NCBI RefSeq assembly: GCF_017355885.1
Contig: NZ_JAFEUU010000004.1
Coordinates: 248,001 to 312,000, forward strand
Origin: Sabulicella rubraurantiaca
Lineage (GTDB): Bacteria; Pseudomonadota; Alphaproteobacteria; Acetobacterales; Acetobacteraceae
Direction: 5' to 3'
Length of the DNA stretch: 64,000 nucleotides
Part shown: piece by piece, positions 8,606-18,071 of the stretch
How positions within the stretch are numbered: position 1 is the first letter of the stretch
Layout: each line of letters opens with the position of its first letter
Made by a program: the position numbers and the translations under genes
The notes under the pieces: generated by a model
What the model was told of the DNA's origin: nothing
The model's input: only the letters and a program-made list of their open reading frames with translations
Databases searched by the model: none

Positions 8606-9566
8606 TCATGGTGCTCACATCCACGCGCTCCCGCACCACGCCCTGCTCGACCGCGACGTTGATGAAGCGCTGGAAGTCCTGGATATCCGTGGGCGTGAGG
8701 TCCTGTGCCATGCGGAAGTCCAGCATGGGGATGGCATCCGCGAGATCGGCCGGGGTGTTCATGTGGCTCGCGAAGAGGGGCCGGACCGAGGCAGGGTCGC
8801 GCCGGATGAGGTCCAGCGCGTCGCGCCATGCGGCGACGTAGCGCTGCGCGGCCTCCGGCCGGCGCTGAAGGAAAACCTCGGTCACGGCCGGGCCGGAAGC
8901 CCAGGTCAGCGCGTCGGATCGGCCAAGGAGGTGGGTGGAGATGACGCCCGCCTCGAGCAGGCGCGCCGCGCCCTGCCTGAGCGCGATGCTCGCCACCGGT
9001 TCGATCGTGTAGGCGGCGTCAAAGGTTCCGGCCTGGAGCGCGCCGACATGCACGCCCATCGGTTGCTCGGTCAGGGTGAAGTCGCGCCCTTCCGTCAGCC
9101 CGACGGAACGCAGCACGAAGCGTGCGGCGTTGACATTGGCCGGCCCGGGTGGGGTGAGGATACGCGCGCCCCGCAGGTCGCGCAGCGTTTGCGCGGAAGA
9201 GTTGGGCCGCACCAGGAACTGCTCCATCCGGTGCGCGGCGTTCTGGCCGTTCAGCGAGAAGAACAGCGCGGTGCCCGCGCGGCGGGCGTTGATGTTGGCG
9301 CCTTCAATGGTGACGAGGTTCGAGGTGGCATCGGCCTCCCCGGCGATCATGGCCTGGACGATGAGGGGCGGCGCCTGGAGCATGATAGGCTGCGCTTCGA
9401 TGCCATGCCGGGCAAAGAGGCCACGCTCCTGCGCTATGTGGAATGGCAGGGTGGTCGTTACATTGAAGATGGCGACGCGCACGCGCTCGGCCGCCTGGGC
9501 CCTGGAGAGGCGCGGAATGGCCAAAGGGAGCGTGGCGGTGGCGACCATGAGGCAGCGGCGGCGCAT
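8592..9566 (-). CDS. ABC transporter substrate-binding protein (NMT1/SsuA-like)
   Basis: A 324-residue periplasmic binding protein. The start at MRRRCLMVATATLPLAIPRLSRAQA gives a good signal peptide with an AQA cleavage site; the frame extends 30 bases upstream with no support. The mature part (VAIFNVTTTLPFHIAQERGLFARHGIEA, shown here in two pieces FNVTTTLPFHIAQERG and LFARHG) fits the NMT1/THI5-like fold of nitrate/sulfonate/taurine receptors. It is transcribed away from the ATPase and permease genes at 9725-11265, which are its likely partners, and converges on the flavoprotein gene. The ligand is unknown. Confidence 0.88.
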   Translation of the reverse strand: MRRRCLMVATATLPLAIPRLSRAQAAERVRVAIFNVTTTLPFHIAQERGLFARHGIEAQPIMLQAPPLIVQAMIAGEADATSNLVTIEGANINARRAGTALFFSLNGQNAAHRMEQFLVRPNSSAQTLRDLRGARILTPPGPANVNAARFVLRSVGLTEGRDFTLTEQPMGVHVGALQAGTFDAAYTIEPVASIALRQGAARLLEAGVISTHLLGRSDALTWASGPAVTEVFLQRRPEAAQRYVAAWRDALDLIRRDPASVRPLFASHMNTPADLADAIPMLDFRMAQDLTPTDIQDFQRFINVAVEQGVVRERVDVSTMIRSL

Positions 9567-9666
9567 CGTACGGTGTTCCCCTCTCTTCAATCCCACTCAA
9601 CAAGAGTTCAGCACGCTGCGCCGGCCGAGAGCAAGCGAATGTGCCCGCCTCGACTCTGTGCTGCGC

Positions 9667-9694
9667 TTGTCACTGCGGGCGAGGCAGCTTTAAT
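9667..9694 (+). promoter_or_regulatory. Candidate sigma-70 promoter for the ABC ATPase/permease operon
   Basis: TTGTCA (9667-9672), a 16-base spacer, then TTTAAT (9689-9694). Five of six positions match in the -10 and five of six in the -35. The ATPase start is 30 bases downstream, behind a GGAG ribosome-binding site at 9715-9718. It lies in the 158-base divergent region shared with the receptor gene. Confidence 0.42.
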
Positions 9695-9724
9695 CTGGCT
9701 CAAGTTGCGCAATCGGAGCCGGTG

Positions 9725-10519
9725 ATGGACGACGGGGTCAGGAGCGAGGCGGCAACCGGCGAGAGCGCGATCACCGTTCGCGGTCTGCGCAAGTCCTTCG
9801 GCGGCCTGCCCGTCTATTCCGGCTTCGACCTGGACGTGCGGCGCGGCGATATCCTGGCGATCTTTGGTCCCAATGGCTGCGGCAAATCCACCTTCATCAA
9901 CATGGCCGCGGGCCTCATGCCGATCGATGGCGGCAGCATCCTCTACGGCGGGCGCACCGTGCGGCAGACCCGCATCGGCTACGTCTTCCAGAACTACCGC
10001 GAAGCTCTGTTCCCGTGGTTGCGTGCCGAGGAGAACATCCGCTACCCGCTGCGGCGCCTGGGCCTGCCGAGACGGGAGATCGATCGGCGTCTTCAGCAAC
10101 TGGCCACTGATTTCCAGGTTCGCTTCGACCTCCGACGCTACCCTTATGAGCTTTCAGGGGGACAGCAGCAGCTCGTCTCGGTCATGCGCGCGCTGGCGGT
10201 GGAGCCGGAGGTGCTGTTTCTGGACGAGCCCTTCTCGGCGCTCGACTACGAGACGACGCTCGACCTCCGCGCCCTGCTCCAGGATGTGCTGAAGCGGCTT
10301 CGGGTGACGACGATCCTCGTCTCGCACGATCTCGAGGAAAGCATTGCCCTTTCTGACCGGCTGCTGATGCTGACACGCCGGCCCACCGCGGTCGCCGATG
10401 ACGTAGCGGTGGATTTGCCCTGGCCGCGTACCTCTCACACCTTGTCGGAGCCGTCTTTCGTCGCGCTGAAGCGGCGCTGCCTCGATGTGTTCGAGGCAGC
10501 GGTGGCGGGCCGGGTATGA
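9725..10519 (+). CDS. ABC transporter ATP-binding protein (SsuB/TauB-like)
   Basis: 264 residues from ATG (MDDGVRSEAATGE), behind GGAG at a good distance. The Walker A motif is GPNGCGKST, the Q-loop lies in VFQNYREALFPWL, the signature is LSGGQQQL, Walker B is EVLFLDEPFSALD, and the switch histidine is in ILVSHDLEES. The signature's QQQLVS differs from the usual QRV/QQR. The subfamily is the nitrate/sulfonate/taurine importers. It overlaps the permease gene as ATGA (10516-10519). Confidence 0.93.
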   Translation: MDDGVRSEAATGESAITVRGLRKSFGGLPVYSGFDLDVRRGDILAIFGPNGCGKSTFINMAAGLMPIDGGSILYGGRTVRQTRIGYVFQNYREALFPWLRAEENIRYPLRRLGLPRREIDRRLQQLATDFQVRFDLRRYPYELSGGQQQLVSVMRALAVEPEVLFLDEPFSALDYETTLDLRALLQDVLKRLRVTTILVSHDLEESIALSDRLLMLTRRPTAVADDVAVDLPWPRTSHTLSEPSFVALKRRCLDVFEAAVAGRV

Positions 10520-11265
10520 GGGCGTTTCTCCATCCCGTGCTCGGGGCGGCTGGGTTTGTCGCAGTCTGGTGGCTTGCCACTTGGCTGCGCGTTGCCGACC
10601 CCGTGCTGCTTCCTTCCCCGGTTGATACTTGGCGCGACACCGTGGCCGAGTTCGCGCGTGGGCCGCTGTGGAACGACTTGTTGCGCACTGTCTGGCGGAC
10701 CGTGCAGGCCTTCGCCATCGCGACCGCCATTGGCGTGCCGCTTGGCTTGGCCTTGGGCGCGCGGGAGCGGGTCTACCGCGCGGTGGAGTTCGTGGTGGAT
10801 TTCTTCCGCTCGACCCCCGCCTCCGCTCTGTTTCCCCTCTTCCTCATCCTGTTTGGTGTTGGCGAGGGCACAAAGGTGGCCGTCGCCGCTTTCGGGGCGA
10901 CGCTCGTCATCCTGTTCAACGCGGCCTACGGGGTGATCAATGCGCGCCGCACGCGGGTGCTCGCGGCGCGCGTCATGGGCGCGGGAGAGGCACGCATCGT
11001 CTGGGACGTGCTGCTCTGGGAGGCGATGCCGCAGATCCTGGTCGGGATGCGGCAAGGCGTGTCACTTGCGCTCGTCATCGTCGTGGTGGCGGAGATGTTC
11101 ATCGGCAGCACCGACGGGCTGGGCCAACGCGTGATCGTTGCGCAGGCGCTGTTCGAGAGCGGCCTGATGTACGGGGTGATCTTCCTCACCGGGGCACTCG
11201 GTTACGCTTTCAACCTGCTGTTCCTCGTAGCCGAGAAGCGGCTTGTCCGTTGGGGCGGCAAGTAG
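10516..11265 (+). CDS. ABC transporter permease (SsuC/TauC-like)
   Basis: A 249-residue inner-membrane permease with about six hydrophobic segments. The EAA cytoplasmic loop, which contacts the ATPase, is RVMGAGEARIVWDVLLWEAMPQI near residue 150-175 (seen as GAGEARIVWDVLLWEAMP). The family is BPD_transp_1, nitrate/sulfonate/taurine type. The gene is translationally coupled to the ATPase. A 9-bp stem-loop 125 bases after the stop may end the transcript. Confidence 0.92.
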   Translation: MRAFLHPVLGAAGFVAVWWLATWLRVADPVLLPSPVDTWRDTVAEFARGPLWNDLLRTVWRTVQAFAIATAIGVPLGLALGARERVYRAVEFVVDFFRSTPASALFPLFLILFGVGEGTKVAVAAFGATLVILFNAAYGVINARRTRVLAARVMGAGEARIVWDVLLWEAMPQILVGMRQGVSLALVIVVVAEMFIGSTDGLGQRVIVAQALFESGLMYGVIFLTGALGYAFNLLFLVAEKRLVRWGGK

Positions 11266-11390
11266 ATTTCGCTGCTTGATGAGGAATGTCCGTGGCTTTG
11301 CCGTAGCCCTGGCCGGAGACGGCCGGCAGCGTAGGCACCACCTGGGCGGACCGTCTGGGCCCAATGCGCTGACGACAGGAACCGAGCCCG

Positions 11391-11413
11391 AGGAGTTTGC
11401 TTGCCAAACTCCT
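11391..11413 (+). terminator. Stem-loop between ABC permease and cupin genes
   Basis: AGGAGTTTG (11391-11399) pairs perfectly with CAAACTCCT (11405-11413) around a 5-base loop. It is followed by GCTTGTTGG rather than a strong T-run, so termination would be weak or factor-dependent. It lies 48 bases before the cupin start and could instead act as a leader hairpin for that gene. Confidence 0.4.
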
Positions 11414-11460
11414 GCTTGTTGGCCGTACCCTCCTCGGATCTCAAGCGAGAGGAGCGAACC

Positions 11461-11874
11461 ATGCGCCCTACGTCAGGCTTTGCCGCCGCGCTTGTGGCGT
11501 CCGTAATCGGCCTATCGGGTGTCGCATCGGCGCAGCAGCAGCCCCCCGCACGGCCGGACATGCTGTTGCGCGAGGTCGTGCAGGGCATGCCGCGCGGCGA
11601 AGGGCAGGAGGTACGCGTATTCGTCGCGACCATCCAGCCTGGGCAGGCGACACCGTTCCACACGCACCGGTTCCCGGTCACGGTCTACATCCTGGAGGGC
11701 GCCTTCACCCTCGAGATGGAGGGGCGAGAGACAGTCATTGCCAGGGCGGGCGAAGCGATGGTCGAACCGCCGAATGTGCGGATGACGGGTTATAACCGGG
11801 GATCAGAACCGACCCGGGTGGTGATCTTCTATGTCAGCGATCCCGGCACGCCGTTTCTCGACCCGGCTCACTAG
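11461..11874 (+). CDS. Secreted single-domain cupin protein
   Basis: 137 residues, starting [25 protein letters not shown], a signal peptide with ASA cleavage. The remainder is one cupin barrel: [27 protein letters not shown] holds the first metal motif (H-x-H and the glutamate, seen as FHTHRF and LEGAF) and [14 protein letters not shown] the second. A GAGGAGCG ribosome-binding site precedes the ATG. Periplasmic cupins of this size often lie next to aromatic catabolism genes; here the next gene is a ring-cleaving dioxygenase. Enzymatic or binding function is unknown. Confidence 0.82.
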   Translation: MRPTSGFAAALVASVIGLSGVASAQQQPPARPDMLLREVVQGMPRGEGQEVRVFVATIQPGQATPFHTHRFPVTVYILEGAFTLEMEGRETVIARAGEAMVEPPNVRMTGYNRGSEPTRVVIFYVSDPGTPFLDPAH

Positions 11875-11962
11875 CAAACGCGATCATGCGCTGCTCATGG
11901 CAAAGCCGAATTGGATTGGTCCTGGCGGCAGCGCCTGGGGGCAAAGCGAAGGAGAAGGCGCG

Positions 11963-12910
11963 ATGCAATTGCATGGCATCCATCACCTGACCGCCGTCTC
12001 GGCGGATGCGGGCGGCAATCACGACTTCTATACGCGCGTGCTCGGGATGCGGCTCGTCAAGAAGACCGTCAACCAGGACGACACCAGCGCCTACCACCTA
12101 TTCTACGCGGATGGCATCGGCAGTCCCGGCACCGATCTTACCTTCTTCGATTGGCCCGTAGAGCGCGAGCAACGCGGCACCAACTCCATCGTGCGCACCG
12201 CACTCCGGGTGGCTGGTGAAGACGCGCTGGAATACTGGGCCGAACGCCTCGAAGAGGCAGGCGTGCGGCGAGGTCCCGTGCGCGAGGTGGATGGGCGGCG
12301 GCAGCTCGACTTCGAGGATCCGGAAGGGCAGCGCCTGTCCCTGCTGGATGATGGCGGCGCCGGCCCTGCCCACCCCTGGAGCCGCAGTCCGGTGCCGGAA
12401 GCCCACCAGATCCGCGGTCTCGGGCCCATCACCATCAGCGTCCCGGAGCTTGGCCCATCCGACCGCTTCCTCAGGGAAGTGATGGCCATGCGCCCGGTCC
12501 GCAGCCACGCGGCGCCGGATACACTGGCCGTGACCGTCCAGGTCTATGAGATGGGCGAGGGAGGCCCAGGGGCAGAGCTTCACGTTCGGGTCGAACCGGA
12601 CCTGCCGCCCGCGCAGCAAGGTGCGGGCGGCGTTCACCACGTCGCCTTCCGCGTGCGGGATGAGGAGTACGCAGCCTGGGTCGAAAGGCTGCAGCGCCTG
12701 GGCATCCGCTCGAGCGGGCCGGTGGACCGTTTCTGGTTCCGCAGCCTCTACACGCGCGAACCGAACGGAATCCTCTATGAGATCGCGACCGAAGGCCCCG
12801 GCTTCACCGCCGACGAGTCGCTTGAGACCTTGGGCGACCGCCTGGTCCTCCCGCCTTTCCTGGAGCCGCAGCGCGCCGCCATCGAGCGCCGATTGAAGCC
12901 GATTGGGTGA
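11963..12910 (+). CDS. VOC-family ring-cleaving dioxygenase (PcpA/LinE-like)
   Basis: 315 residues from ATG behind GGAGAAGG; the frame is open 132 bases upstream, but family similarity begins at [16 protein letters not shown]. It has two vicinal-oxygen-chelate modules. The first starts [21 protein letters not shown] (seen as GIHHLTAVS and [17 protein letters not shown]). The second has GVHHVAFRV and ends [18 protein letters not shown]. The predicted Fe(II) ligands are the histidines of IHHLT and VHHVAF and the glutamate of ILYEIA. The group includes hydroquinone 1,2-dioxygenases. The gene lies between a cupin and a transporter, suggesting uptake and cleavage of a hydroxylated aromatic. Confidence 0.88.
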   Translation: MQLHGIHHLTAVSADAGGNHDFYTRVLGMRLVKKTVNQDDTSAYHLFYADGIGSPGTDLTFFDWPVEREQRGTNSIVRTALRVAGEDALEYWAERLEEAGVRRGPVREVDGRRQLDFEDPEGQRLSLLDDGGAGPAHPWSRSPVPEAHQIRGLGPITISVPELGPSDRFLREVMAMRPVRSHAAPDTLAVTVQVYEMGEGGPGAELHVRVEPDLPPAQQGAGGVHHVAFRVRDEEYAAWVERLQRLGIRSSGPVDRFWFRSLYTREPNGILYEIATEGPGFTADESLETLGDRLVLPPFLEPQRAAIERRLKPIG

Positions 12911-13118
12911 GCGAAGGAGCCGAGCGCCCCTTGGTCAGGACAGGGAGTTTTGCCCCGCTGTCCGAAGGGAGTCGAAGTTTTCCTCCAGACCTAAGTTTCG
13001 AGCGACTTTGCGATCCCGCAATCGCGCGGCCGCGTTGAGCATGGGCATCCACGACGGCCAGGGCGGCTCCGAACTGGCCCTTTCCGCACGCCCCGACCAA
13101 AGGCAGGGAAACAGCCCC

Positions 13119-14470
13119 ATGCAAGAGACAGCCACTGATCACCATGCCGTAGGGGCGCCAGCCAATCCGCGCTCCCGCGTGATCTTCGCCAGTCTCGTCG
13201 GCACAACGGTCGAATTCTACGACTTCTATGTCTATGCGACGGCGGCAGTGCTGGTGTTCCCCCACCTTTTCTTCCCAACCGGAAATGAGACGACTGCGCT
13301 CCTGTCCTCCTTCGCTGTCTTCGGCGCCGCCATGATTGCGCGGCCACTGGGTGCGGTCTTCTTTGGTCATCTGGGCGACAGGCGCGGTCGCAAGGCGACC
13401 CTCGTGGGTGCATTGCTGACCATGGGCATCGCGACCTTCCTCATCGGCCTGCTGCCGACCTATGAGACGGTGGGGTGGGTGGCCCCGGCAATGCTTGTGA
13501 TGCTTCGCCTGGCTCAGGGTTTTGCGCTTGGCGGCGAGTGGAGCGGCGCCGCACTCGTCGCGACGGAGAACGCCCCAGCCGGAAAGCGTGCCGTTTTCGG
13601 CACCTTCCCGCAGCTTGGCGCGCCGCTTGGCTTCATTATTGCCAATGGCCTGTTCCTCGTGATCGCGGCGTTGCTTCCTTCCGCGGACCCGTCCCGGCCG
13701 TCCGCGGCGTTCCTTGAATGGGGCTGGCGCATCCCGTTCCTGTTCTCAGCCATCATGGTTGTGGTGGGGCTCTGGGTGCGGCTCAATCTTGTGGAAAGCT
13801 CGGCCTTCGCGAAGACAGTGAAGCGCGGGTGCGTCACGAAGCTGCCCCTTGCCGAGGTTTTCCGGACCCATGGCAAGGAGATGGTGCTCGGCACCTTCTA
13901 TATGCTCGCCACCTACGTGCTCTTTTACTTGATGACCACCTTCTCGCTCAGCTACGGCCGCGCGCCGGCGGAGGGCGCGGTCCCCGGCCTCGGCTACGAC
14001 TACACCACCTTCGTGCTGATGATGATCGTCGGCGTCGTCTTCTTCGGTGTCTTCACGCTCGTCTCGGGCCATGGGCCGACCGATGGGGCCGTCGCAGAAC
14101 CCTGATCTGGACCACCTTGGCCATCGCGCTCTTCGGGCTGCTCTGGGTGCCGATACTGTCGGCTGGGTTCGCTGGCGTGATGGCTTGGTTGGTCCTCGGC
14201 TTCACCCTGATGGGCTTGACCTTCGGCCCGATGGGCGCGCTGCTTCCAGAGTTGTTCCCGGCTAATGTGCGCTACACGGGCTCCGGGATCTCCTACAACG
14301 TGTCGTCGATCCTCGGAGCGGCGGTGGCGCCGTTTATCGCCGTGGCACTGTGGCGTGCCGGCGATGGCAGCCCGTTCTGGGTAGGAGTCTATCTTTCGGT
14401 GATGGCAGCGCTGACGCTCATCGCGCTCCTGCTCGGAACGGAAACCAAGGATGTCGACATCGAAGCGTGA
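13119..14470 (+). pseudogene. MFS metabolite:H+ symporter (MHS family), interrupted by a frameshift
   Basis: The N-terminal part reads from ATG 13119 (MQETATDHHAVGAP) through typical MHS motifs (GTTVEFYDFYVYATAA, GHLGDRRGRK, RLAQGFALGGEWSGA) and then runs into a stop at 14103-14105. The expected motif GPWADRWGRRRTLIW appears in the second frame and continues to the stop at 14470 (GALLPELFPANVRYTGSGISYN). One missing base near 14066-14072 (TCGGGCCATGGG) explains it. The joined product would be about 450 residues, normal for this family of shikimate/benzoate/proline-type symporters. It is either a true frameshift mutation or an assembly error. The gene follows the ring-cleaving dioxygenase. Confidence 0.85.
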
Positions 14471-14509
14471 GCCTGTGGCGCTTTGGGATGTATTTGCTCT
14501 CCCACAGGC
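14471..14509 (+). terminator. Possible stem-loop after the MFS gene
   Basis: GCCTGTGG (14471-14478), immediately after the stop, is the inverse complement of CCACAGGC (14502-14509), with a 23-base loop. No T-run follows. Weak evidence. The remaining 205 bases up to the DUF488 gene hold nothing I can identify. Confidence 0.22.
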
Positions 14510-14715
14510 AAGTCCCAGATACCGCCATCGCTATGCAGGCATTGGACCAAGCTGGTTCCTTTAATCGCCGAGGAGGCTGCCGCGCACAGCCCAGGGGGGC
14601 ACCTTGGCCTCGCGGCTCCCCTGCCCTCTCCGGTCCAGTATCCTCCAGGCTCCTGCCCCAAACTGGCAGCCTGCCTTGGACACCAGAGGAGGAAGCGACT
14701 CGACTCCGAGCCCTC

Positions 14716-15264
14716 TCAAACAACCGATGGATAGGTCAGGACGCCCTCATGGATGACCGCGGCCGGCGTCATCTTCGCTGGTTCGATCCGGCCATTGTCC
14801 ATCAGGTGCAGAACCGTCCGGCCATTGGCCAAAAGGTAGTCTGCGATGATGCGGCGATGGCAGCGCCACCAGACTGCCTCCGAGCACATGATCGCACAAG
14901 GAGCTTCGACACTGAGGTCCATCAGAAGATTCAAGCCTCGGAGGAATGCCTCGGACATGGCGTAATCGGCATAGTTGTGAAAGCTCTGGTTCTCCCAGAA
15001 GCCGTTCACGTCCGGCGGCACCTCCCGCAGCCGGCTGCGGCGGCCCCCAAGTTCTGGAATGATGGTGTGGCGGATCTGCCGCTCAGCAAGCGTGGCCGGC
15101 AGAGTGTCGAGGTTGTACTGCGGATTGGTGCGCGATCGGGGGATGCTTCGCACGTCCACCAGATGCTGCACGTTGCCGGCACTCAACAGCTCGACGAACT
15201 CATCGATCGAACGAGTGGAATGGCCGATGGTGTAGACCGGATATGCATCCTCAATCCGGCCCAT
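14716..15264 (-). CDS. DUF488-domain protein (first copy)
   Basis: 182 residues starting MGRIEDAYPVYTIGHSTRS. DUF488 hallmarks are TIGHSTRSIDEFVELL near residue 12, LVDVRSIPRSRTNPQYN near 35, and CSEAVWWRCHRRIIADYL near 125. The family's biochemical function is not established. The conserved VDVRS and C-x(n)-CHR motifs suggest a nucleotide- or nucleic-acid-linked enzyme, but that is inference. It converges on the MFS gene and is divergent from the hydrolase at 15564. A second, shorter DUF488 gene lies at 19505. Confidence 0.88.
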   Translation of the reverse strand: MGRIEDAYPVYTIGHSTRSIDEFVELLSAGNVQHLVDVRSIPRSRTNPQYNLDTLPATLAERQIRHTIIPELGGRRSRLREVPPDVNGFWENQSFHNYADYAMSEAFLRGLNLLMDLSVEAPCAIMCSEAVWWRCHRRIIADYLLANGRTVLHLMDNGRIEPAKMTPAAVIHEGVLTYPSVV

Positions 15265-15563
15265 GTTGCCAACTCACCTCATAGCTCACCCTTCAGCACA
15301 AGCAAAACTTCCGCAGCGAGCCGGCGGTTGAGCTGCAGCAGACTTGCGCATGAGGCTCGACGAACTGGGGATCGGGAGCCTGTGCGCCGACCGGGCGGCA
15401 AGTCGGTGGTCGCCTCCCGATCCTCGCTGGGCGTCCCAACGTCATGGCGGCATCCTTTCGTTCAGGCTTGCTGACCAAGCGCGGTGCCTAACCCGGTTGT
15501 TCACGGGGCCAGAATAAGCCTCAATTGACCGGAGTGGCTTCCCATCATCCATGGAGCAATGCC
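15265..15563. other. Intergenic region between DUF488 and hydrolase genes
   Basis: About 300 bases in the divergent region between DUF488 (-) and the hydrolase (+). It contains a nested inverted repeat (15369-15423). A short open frame, ATG 15351 to a TAA near 15512 (about 53 codons), shows no recognisable similarity. No clear promoter was found. Confidence 0.5.
15369..15423. repeat. Nested inverted repeat
   Basis: The outer arms GGATCGGGAG (15369-15378) and CTCCCGATCC (15414-15423) are perfect complements. The 35-base interior holds a second pair, CGACC and GGTCG. The element could fold as a long hairpin or cruciform, or be a bipartite operator in the divergent region. There is no T-run for a classical terminator. 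Confidence 0.45.
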
Positions 15564-17492
15564 GTGACGCCGATTGTGAGATACCTCTTTGCGGCTGGTT
15601 TGCTGATGCCGCTTCTGTCCCCTGCACAATCCCAGGTGCTCAGATTCGAGCCGGCCGGGCCCGCAGAGATCATCCTGGACGGCCGTGAGTTCGGCGCGGC
15701 CGGCCGGTACGAACGTATCACGGCTCGCGCCACCATAGCGCTCGATCCGGCCAACCCGCGCAATGGCGTCATCGCCGACCTCGCGCTCGCACCCCGCAAT
15801 GCGCAAGGACAGGTTGAGGCCGTTGCCGACGTCACGATCCTCCGCCCTGCGGATCCAGCGCGTGGCAACGGCACGATGCTCCTTGAAGTTCCAAATCGCG
15901 GCCGCAAGCTTGCGCTTCCGCTCTTCAACGGAAGCCCGACCGCGGCCAGCGAACGCGAAGCCGGCAATGGCTTCCTGTTCCGCCAGGGCTACACCTTGGT
16001 CTGGGTCGGCTGGCAAGGTGATTTCAGGCCTGCGCCGGGCCAGCTGGGGATTACGCTGCCTGTTCTGCAGGGCGTCTCAGGGTCTATGCGGGAGGAGCTG
16101 CAGGTTGATGCCAACCGCCCCAGCACGGTAGCCGCCCTGCATTACCCGGCTGCGAACCCGTCCGACGCACGGCTTACCGTGCGCCATCGGTGGGATGGCC
16201 CGCGCGAGACTCCCCCGGATCTTTCCTTCCGCTTCACCGCGCAGGACCGTGTCGAAGTGATGCGCCCCGCAGGCTTCGACGCGGGCGCCATCTACGAACT
16301 CACCTATACCGCGCGTGATCCGCAGGTCCTTGGCCTCGGATTCGCAGCAATACGTGATGTGGCCAGCTTCCTCCGGCACGAAACGGGTGGGACGAACCCG
16401 CTGGCAGGCCAGGTCTGGCGCAGCATTGGCTTCGGTGTTTCCCAGTCCGGGCGCTTCCTGCGGGATTTTCTTTATCTTGGCTTCAACGAGGACACGCAGG
16501 GACGCGCAGTCTTTGACGGGCTGATGCCCCACGTCGCGGGTGGCCGCCGCCTGTTCATGAACACGCGTTTTGCGCGTCCCGACAAGGCACCACGGCACCT
16601 CCAGGACCCGGCTTGGCCCGCCGATGCGTTTCCCTTCACGTACAGCGAAGTCCTGAATCCCTTCACCGGCGAGCGGGACAGCTTGATGAGGCGCTGCCGC
16701 CTTTCCTCGACCTGCCCTCGCGTGATGCACACCGATACGGAGTACGAGTGGTGGGGCGCCCGGGCCTCCCTTGTTGTCACGGACCTTGGAGGAAGGCATC
16801 TGGACCTTCCAGGCGACGTGCGGACCTACATGGTCACCGGCGCGCCGCACTTTGCCGAGCCTGGAGCCGCAACCCGTACGCTTGCGAGTTGTGCGTTGCC
16901 CGTCAGCCCCGTCCATGCTGGCGCGCCGATGCGGGCGTTGCTCGGGCACCTAGAGGCATGGGTGCGCGGCGAGAGCGAACCGCCTGCGAACCGCGCCCCG
17001 AGCCTGGCGGCCGGCACGCTGGTGGATCCTGCGCAGGCGCTGCCAGTTGCTTTGCGGAGCATCCCCTACTCGGGGATACACGTGCCTGCGGCGCAGTCCG
17101 ATCATTCCGTGGTACCGCCGCGCGAACTGGGACGATTCCCTGTCTACGTGCCGCGCCTTGACCTCGATGGGATGGCAATCGCTGGCATCCGCCTGCCGGC
17201 GGTCGAAGCACCACGGGCTTCGCTTCTGGCCTGGAACCCGCGCGCGAGCGGCTATGGAGAGGGGATGCTTTGCCCGCTTCAGGGGAGCGTCGTTCCCTTT
17301 GCAGCAAGCGCGTCCGCCCGCGAAGCGGCGGGTGACCTGCGGCCTTCCCTCGAGGAACGCTATGAGACGCCGGCCGCCTATGTCGCTGCGGTGCGGCAGG
17401 CCGCGGAACGCCTCGTCGGCGAGCGCCTCCTTTTGCCCGAGGATGCCGCCGCCATGGTCACTGCGGCAGAGAATGGAGCGCTCTCGCCCTGA
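15564..17492 (+). CDS. Secreted alpha/beta-hydrolase-domain protein (Abhydrolase_10 type)
   Basis: 642 residues from GTG (VTPIVRYLFAAGLLMPLLSPAQSQ), which gives a signal peptide; the frame is open 39 bases further through a TTG. The body resembles the large alpha/beta-hydrolase-domain family, with LLEVPNRGRKLALPLFNG near 115, GYTLVWVGWQGDF near 150, the nucleophile-elbow-like IGFGVSQSGRFLRDFLYLGFN near 290 (G-x-S-x-S-G), and EYEWWGARASLVVTD near 395. Substrates of the family are mostly unknown; some members are esterases. It is divergent from a DUF488 gene and convergent with a Bug receptor. Confidence 0.82.
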   Translation: MTPIVRYLFAAGLLMPLLSPAQSQVLRFEPAGPAEIILDGREFGAAGRYERITARATIALDPANPRNGVIADLALAPRNAQGQVEAVADVTILRPADPARGNGTMLLEVPNRGRKLALPLFNGSPTAASEREAGNGFLFRQGYTLVWVGWQGDFRPAPGQLGITLPVLQGVSGSMREELQVDANRPSTVAALHYPAANPSDARLTVRHRWDGPRETPPDLSFRFTAQDRVEVMRPAGFDAGAIYELTYTARDPQVLGLGFAAIRDVASFLRHETGGTNPLAGQVWRSIGFGVSQSGRFLRDFLYLGFNEDTQGRAVFDGLMPHVAGGRRLFMNTRFARPDKAPRHLQDPAWPADAFPFTYSEVLNPFTGERDSLMRRCRLSSTCPRVMHTDTEYEWWGARASLVVTDLGGRHLDLPGDVRTYMVTGAPHFAEPGAATRTLASCALPVSPVHAGAPMRALLGHLEAWVRGESEPPANRAPSLAAGTLVDPAQALPVALRSIPYSGIHVPAAQSDHSVVPPRELGRFPVYVPRLDLDGMAIAGIRLPAVEAPRASLLAWNPRASGYGEGMLCPLQGSVVPFAASASAREAAGDLRPSLEERYETPAAYVAAVRQAAERLVGERLLLPEDAAAMVTAAENGALSP

Positions 17493-18071
17493 GCGTGCAC
17501 CTGCGCGGCAAGCTCGCCTCTCGGTGCCAGCGGGTCGTCGGATCCGACCTGCTGGCGGCCACCATCATGGCGGTTTGACCATCCGGCGGCGAACCGAATG
17601 CGCCGAGCTTTTGAGGGGGTGGGTAGTTTTTTGATGCGAAGGAAAGTAAGCAGCACTACGATCCATGACGCCTGATCGATTCGGATCTGAAAGCCGGTCG
17701 GGGTACTCTAGGGGACTGGAAGGCGGCCGTGCGGGAGGGGGAATCCCGCACGGCCTCACCTCAGCCGCCGGGGTTGGGGGAAAGAAGCGGCAAAGGCTTG
17801 AATCCCTTAAACATTACTTGTCGCGATACTCGAACAAATACTTCGTTACGACATGTAACAGCACATGCACAAAGTGGTATGCTTTCATCGCGACTGCTCA
17901 GTCCCGAATAGCGGTTTGCCGCACCAAATTATGAGGCGGGCGGACGGACCCCGCTGCAAGATCGAGGACGAGGAGTGCCCGTCCATCATCAAGCAGGAGC
18001 GGTCCTTCCTGCCGGCCGGTTCATCTCCACTCGACGCAGGGAATGGCGCACAAGCGGTAGGCTTGTCCGCA
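17493..18071. other. 579-base intergenic region with hairpin and AT-rich patch
   Basis: The region lies between convergent genes (hydrolase + and Bug receptor -). It contains a strong stem-loop (17725-17755) and an AT-rich patch at about 17800-17935, with runs such as AACAAATACTTCGTTACG and GGTATGCTTTCATCG, well below the GC content of the surroundings. Short open frames here have no recognisable similarity. It may be a scar of a lost or mobile segment. Confidence 0.5.
17725..17755 (+). terminator. Strong stem-loop between convergent genes
   Basis: GGCCGTGCGGGA (17725-17736) is perfectly complementary to TCCCGCACGGCC (17744-17755) around a 7-base purine loop. It lies 232 bases after the hydrolase stop, and being symmetric it could serve both convergent genes. 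It lacks a T-run. Confidence 0.5.

Noticed and set aside
14670-14715. Short plus-strand peptide WTPEEEATRLRAL resembling a SANT/GcrA-type start
   Set aside because: Soon reads into the antisense of DUF488, with no continuing similarity and no start codon.
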